Assembly (NCBI GenBank): GCA_017937125.1
Contig: JAGBEH010000010.1
Coordinates: 1 to 64,000 of the forward strand
Length of the DNA: 64,000 nt
DNA from: Alistipes sp.
Lineage (GTDB): Bacteria; Bacteroidota; Bacteroidia; Bacteroidales; Rikenellaceae
Direction: 5' to 3'
The position numbers and the translations under genes were made by a program. Positions 60,637 to 64,000 of this stretch are shown in pieces. How positions within the stretch are numbered: position 1 is the first letter of the stretch; each line of letters opens with the position of its first letter. The notes under the pieces are model-generated. The model saw nothing but the letters and a program-made list of their open reading frames with translations, was not told the DNA's origin and ran no database searches.

Positions 60637-63240
60637 ATGAACATCAATTCTTTAACAGTCAAAGCGCAGGAGGTGTTGCAGAATGCCTACTCGCTTGCTC
60701 AACGTAACGGCCAGCAGGCCGTCGAGCCGTTGCATATCCTCGCGTCGCTCGTAGCCGAGGACGATTCGCTGTCGGCTTTCCTGCTCGGGCGTGTCGGCGT
60801 AAACGTGCGCAATCTGCGCGGCGAGGTCGATGCGGCTGTTGCGGCATTGCCGAAGGTCTCGGGCGGCAACGGCGAACAGTATTTTTCGGGCGACGCGTCG
60901 AAGGTCATTCAGCGCGCCGTCGATTTCACGAAGAACTTCAACGACAAATATGCGTCGGTGGAGCATCTGTTGCTGGCGCTCGTGGCCGAACGCGGCACGG
61001 CGGGCGACATTCTCAAACGCAGCGGTGCTGCCGAGAGGGAGCTGACCTCTGCCATACGCGAATTCCGCAAGGGAGCGACGGTCGATTCGCAAACCGCCTC
61101 GCAGGAGTTCAACGCATTGGGCAAATATGCCGTAAATCTCAACGAGCAGGCGCGCAACGGGAAACTCGACCCCGTAATCGGCCGCGACGAGGAGATACGC
61201 CGCGTGTTGCAGATACTTTCGCGCCGCACCAAGAACAATCCCATTCTGGTCGGTGAAGCGGGTGTCGGCAAGACGGCCATAGCCGAGGGCATCGCGCATC
61301 GTATCGTCGATGGCGACGTGCCCGAGAACCTGAAATCGAAGATGATATTCTCGCTCGATATGGGTGCGTTGATCGCGGGTGCGAAGTATCAGGGCGAGTT
61401 CGAGGAGCGTCTGAAGGCCGTCGTACAGGAGGTTATCGCCAGCGACGGCGAGATACTGCTCTTCATCGACGAGATACACACGCTGGTCGGTGCGGGCAAG
61501 TCGAACGGCGCGATGGATGCCGCAAATATCCTGAAACCCGCCCTCGCGCGCGGCGAACTGCGTACGATAGGCGCCACGACGCTCGACGAGTTCCAGAAAT
61601 ATTTCGAGCAGGACAAGGCGTTGGAGCGTCGTTTCCAGAAAGTTATGGTCGATGAACCTACTACCGAAGATGCCATTTCCATCCTGCGCGGTCTGAAGGA
61701 GCGGTACGAAAACCACCATCAGGTGCGTATCAGGGACGAGGCGATAATCGCTGCCGTAGAGTTGTCGCACCGCTACATCACGTCGCGTTTCCTACCCGAC
61801 AAGGCTATCGACCTCGTGGACGAGGCGGCATCCAAGCTGCGGCTCGAAATGAACTCCGTACCCGAGGAGATCGACGCTCTCGACCGCCGTATGCGTCAGC
61901 TCGAAATCGAGCGCGAGGCCATACGCCGCGAGAACGACACACAGCGTGTCGAGTCGCTGACCAAGGAGATCGAAGACCTGCACTCGCGCGACAAGGCACT
62001 GCGCGCCAAATGGGAGGGCGAGCGCACCCTGCTGCGCAAGATACAGGAGGACAAGGCGCTTATCGAACGGTTGAAAATCGAGGCGCAGCAGGCCGAGCGT
62101 CAGGGCGACTACGGCCGCGTGGCGGAGATACGCTACGGTAAGATCGTCGAGGCGCAGAAGCGCATAGACGCTTTGCAGGACGAACTGAAAATCGCATCGG
62201 CGAACGGCTCGATGATAAAGGAGGAGGTCGATGCGCAGGACATAGCCGAAGTGGTGTCGCGCTGGACGGGCATTCCCGTGACGCGGATGCTGGCCTCCGA
62301 GCGCGAGAAGCTGCTCGATATGGAGAACGAGCTGCACAAACGGGTAGTCGGGCAGGAGGATGCCATAGCGGCGATTTCCGATGCCGTACGGCGGTCGCGC
62401 GCGGGGTTGAACGACCCTCGCAAGCCTATCGGTTCGTTCATATTCCTCGGTACAACGGGTGTCGGCAAGACCGAGCTGGCGAAGGCGTTGGCCGAGTTCC
62501 TGTTCAACGACGACAATATGATTACCCGTATCGATATGAGCGAGTATCAGGAGCGCCACAGCGTCTCGCGGCTCGTCGGAGCGCCTCCGGGATATGTCGG
62601 TTACGACGAGGGCGGACAGCTCACCGAAGCCGTGCGGCGCAAGCCCTATTCGGTGGTACTGCTGGACGAGATAGAAAAGGCGCATCCCGATGTCTTCAAC
62701 ATTCTGTTGCAGGTGCTCGACGACGGGCGTCTTACGGACAACAAGGGGCGTACGGTGGATTTCCGCAATACGATAATCATAATGACGTCGAATATGGGCT
62801 CGCACATCATTCAGGAGAATTTCGCGGCCGCGTTCGACGGGCGGAAACTGCCCCGCGAGGTCATCGATAATACCCGCAGGGATGTCATCGAACTGCTGAA
62901 GCAGCAGCTCAAACCCGAGTTCCTGAACCGTATCGACGAAATCGTGATGTTCGAACCGCTCACGCGCAAGGACATAGAGCGCATAGTAGACATACAGATG
63001 AAGTCGATAGGCCGTATGCTTGCACAGAACGGCATAAAATTGGAATATACCGATGCTGCACGCGAATGGATAGCGGCAGCGGGCTACGACCCGATGTTCG
63101 GCGCGCGTCCCGTCAAGCGTACCATCCAGCGCAGCGTAGTCAATGAGTTGTCGAAAGAGATACTCGCGGGGCATATCGATCGGGAATACCCCATACGTAT
63201 CGATGCCGCCGATGACGCGCTGACGTTCGAGAACAAATAA
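60637..63240 (+). CDS. clpB: ATP-dependent chaperone ClpB
   Basis: 867 residues from ATG 60637. Hexameric AAA+ disaggregase working with DnaK to rescue aggregated proteins in the cytoplasm. The N-domain (about 1-150) is followed by AAA-1 with Walker A 'GEAGVGKTAIAEG', then the coiled-coil M domain (about 400-520, Glu/Arg/Lys-rich, characteristic of ClpB rather than ClpA/C). AAA-2 has 'GTTGVGKTELAKALAEF', and the C-terminal oligomerisation domain contains 'GYDPMFGARPVKRTIQ'. Length is normal. The ORF reads open to 60493 but lacks homology there. Confidence 0.98.
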   Translation: MNINSLTVKAQEVLQNAYSLAQRNGQQAVEPLHILASLVAEDDSLSAFLLGRVGVNVRNLRGEVDAAVAALPKVSGGNGEQYFSGDASKVIQRAVDFTKNFNDKYASVEHLLLALVAERGTAGDILKRSGAAERELTSAIREFRKGATVDSQTASQEFNALGKYAVNLNEQARNGKLDPVIGRDEEIRRVLQILSRRTKNNPILVGEAGVGKTAIAEGIAHRIVDGDVPENLKSKMIFSLDMGALIAGAKYQGEFEERLKAVVQEVIASDGEILLFIDEIHTLVGAGKSNGAMDAANILKPALARGELRTIGATTLDEFQKYFEQDKALERRFQKVMVDEPTTEDAISILRGLKERYENHHQVRIRDEAIIAAVELSHRYITSRFLPDKAIDLVDEAASKLRLEMNSVPEEIDALDRRMRQLEIEREAIRRENDTQRVESLTKEIEDLHSRDKALRAKWEGERTLLRKIQEDKALIERLKIEAQQAERQGDYGRVAEIRYGKIVEAQKRIDALQDELKIASANGSMIKEEVDAQDIAEVVSRWTGIPVTRMLASEREKLLDMENELHKRVVGQEDAIAAISDAVRRSRAGLNDPRKPIGSFIFLGTTGVGKTELAKALAEFLFNDDNMITRIDMSEYQERHSVSRLVGAPPGYVGYDEGGQLTEAVRRKPYSVVLLDEIEKAHPDVFNILLQVLDDGRLTDNKGRTVDFRNTIIIMTSNMGSHIIQENFAAAFDGRKLPREVIDNTRRDVIELLKQQLKPEFLNRIDEIVMFEPLTRKDIERIVDIQMKSIGRMLAQNGIKLEYTDAAREWIAAAGYDPMFGARPVKRTIQRSVVNELSKEILAGHIDREYPIRIDAADDALTFENK

Positions 63241-63261
63241 TAGGCGTTGCCGATAGTAACG

Positions 63262-63299
63262 GAGAGGGAGATGCAAAAGCATCTCCCTCTCTTTGTTTT
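63262..63299. terminator. Terminator between clpB and the convergent glycosyltransferase
   Basis: GAGAGGGAGATGC pairs with GCATCTCCCTCTC around AAAA, followed on the plus strand by TTTGTTTT. It can serve both convergent genes. Confidence 0.9.
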
Positions 63300-64000
63300 A
63301 CATCCCTTTGCGTGCCGTCAGCCACGCCATCGCGTTGTAGAACCTCAATACGGGCTGCCGCCATGCTACGGGCAGCGAGTTGATGAATTTCAGTTTGCAG
63401 AGTGCGCGGCGGTTGCGCGATGTGTATCCGAAAAATCCGATGGCGCGCGCGGCCTCGGCCGTTCCGCCTTTGGCGCTTTGCACCAGTGCCTTGCCCAGAG
63501 CTGCGCGTGCTATGTATTCGTTGCTCGCGTCGTCGGCCGAGGCGTCGTACAGGTCTTCGAACGAGTAGGGTGTATCCTCGGCGCGGAATATGGCGGCCGA
63601 ACGGTTGTCGGCCGAGCGCGAATAGCATACGAGCCGTTTGGGCGAGAAGCAGACGGGGGCCGTACGTGCCATTTTAGTCCACAGATACTGGTCTTCGCCC
63701 ATACGCATCCCTGCGGGAAAACCTCCAGCGTCGAGGAACGTGCTGCGCCGCAGCGTGGCGGCCGACGGTATGACGACGTATTCGGTAAGCGAGGCGGTGA
63801 AGAAATCGATGATACCCTCTGTGTCGGGCGTATTGCCGGGTACGGAACGCGTACCGTCGATAATGTCGAACCCCGTGGCATAGATGCCGCAGTCGGGGTA
63901 TTCCTCTATCAGGCGGCAGATCTCCTCCAGGTAGTTCTCCTTCCACGCGTCGTCGCCGTCGAGCAGTGCGATGAACTCGCCCGTCGCTTCGGCCGCGGCG
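63298..64000 (-). CDS. Family 2 glycosyltransferase, truncated at window edge
   Basis: The reading frame is open from the stop at 63298 to the window end, so the N-terminus is missing. The visible part opens with 'GEFIALLDGDDAWKENYLEEI', the GT2 DxD-type donor-binding motif, then 'GFDIIDGTRSVPGNTPDTEGI', 'LRRSTFLDAGGFPAGMRMGEDQYLW' (the acceptor-side acidic 'GEDQ' motif), and an Arg-rich C-terminus typical of surface-glycan GT2 enzymes. Donor and acceptor are unknown. The internal ATG at 63708 is not the true start. Confidence 0.9.
   Translation of the reverse strand, partial: AAAEATGEFIALLDGDDAWKENYLEEICRLIEEYPDCGIYATGFDIIDGTRSVPGNTPDTEGIIDFFTASLTEYVVIPSAATLRRSTFLDAGGFPAGMRMGEDQYLWTKMARTAPVCFSPKRLVCYSRSADNRSAAIFRAEDTPYSFEDLYDASADDASNEYIARAALGKALVQSAKGGTAEAARAIGFFGYTSRNRRALCKLKFINSLPVAWRQPVLRFYNAMAWLTARKGM

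Overview
The window is a Bacteroidales chromosome segment, and I infer an Alistipes/Rikenellaceae-like gut member. The reasons are: SusC/SusD-type genes; fimbrillin-like, BACON and DUF5689-type lipoproteins; the house order DUF177 (YceD)-rpmF-plsX; and promoters of the Bacteroidetes type (-7 TAnnTTTG, about 20 bp, -33 TTTG or TTG) upstream of many transcription units. The DNA looks moderately GC-rich throughout, with an AT-rich patch near 58.3-59.6 kb. The genus is not proven from this sequence.

Layout. 0-8 kb: tRNA-Ser, a two-gene envelope unit (lipoprotein, FadL-like barrel), proS, a 13-bp minisatellite flanked by C9 tracts, a membrane protein and a CDF metal transporter. 7.7-10.4 kb (minus): acyltransferase and a GlpT-like OPA transporter. 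10.4-27.7 kb (minus): one large co-directional cluster led by susC and susD, followed by BACON/DUF5689-type proteins, a 46-residue ORF, a fimbrillin-like protein, a lipoprotein, and a lipoprotein fused to a sugar-isomerase-like TIM barrel. 27.9-33.6 kb (minus): galK, glycerophosphodiesterase, galM, a secreted protein and a fifth DUF5689-type protein, several of them translationally coupled. 33.7-35.9 kb: Xer recombinase, ribosome hibernation factor, DNA glycosylase. 36.1-41.7 kb: a 74-bp tandem repeat that repeats a promoter, then ugd, UDP-glucuronate epimerase, a DPM1-like transferase, a LAB_N membrane protein and an ArnT-like transferase. 41.9-47.1 kb: tRNA-Glu, a structured RNA candidate, glf (UDP-galactopyranose mutase), two sugar-transfer-associated genes, an FAD oxidoreductase, tRNA-Leu. 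47.3-50.8 kb (minus): a secreted WG-repeat caspase, a barrel protein, a small hypothetical. 51-53.1 kb: yceD-rpmF-plsX and a 6S-like RNA. 53.5-56.6 kb (minus): gapA, MlaF/MlaE-type ABC genes, a DUF4834-like protein. 56.9-64 kb: purB, an AT-rich gene with a long folded leader, an EEP-fold hydrolase, clpB, and a glycosyltransferase cut by the window edge.

The strongest observation is at susC (27.3-27.75 kb). As assembled, a G10 run inside the signal-peptide codons puts the gene out of frame. A run of 9 would restore a complete SusC of about 1036 residues with a normal signal peptide. A second run (G9) lies in the spacer between the -33 and -7 boxes of the only good promoter for the gene. Together these look like a translational plus a transcriptional slipped-strand switch over a 17-kb surface-protein operon that has no adjacent regulator gene. 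A second noteworthy system is the tandem-promoter array ahead of a putative uronic-acid envelope-modification operon. Several structured RNAs, near 42.2, 53.0 and 58.5 kb, also deserve attention.
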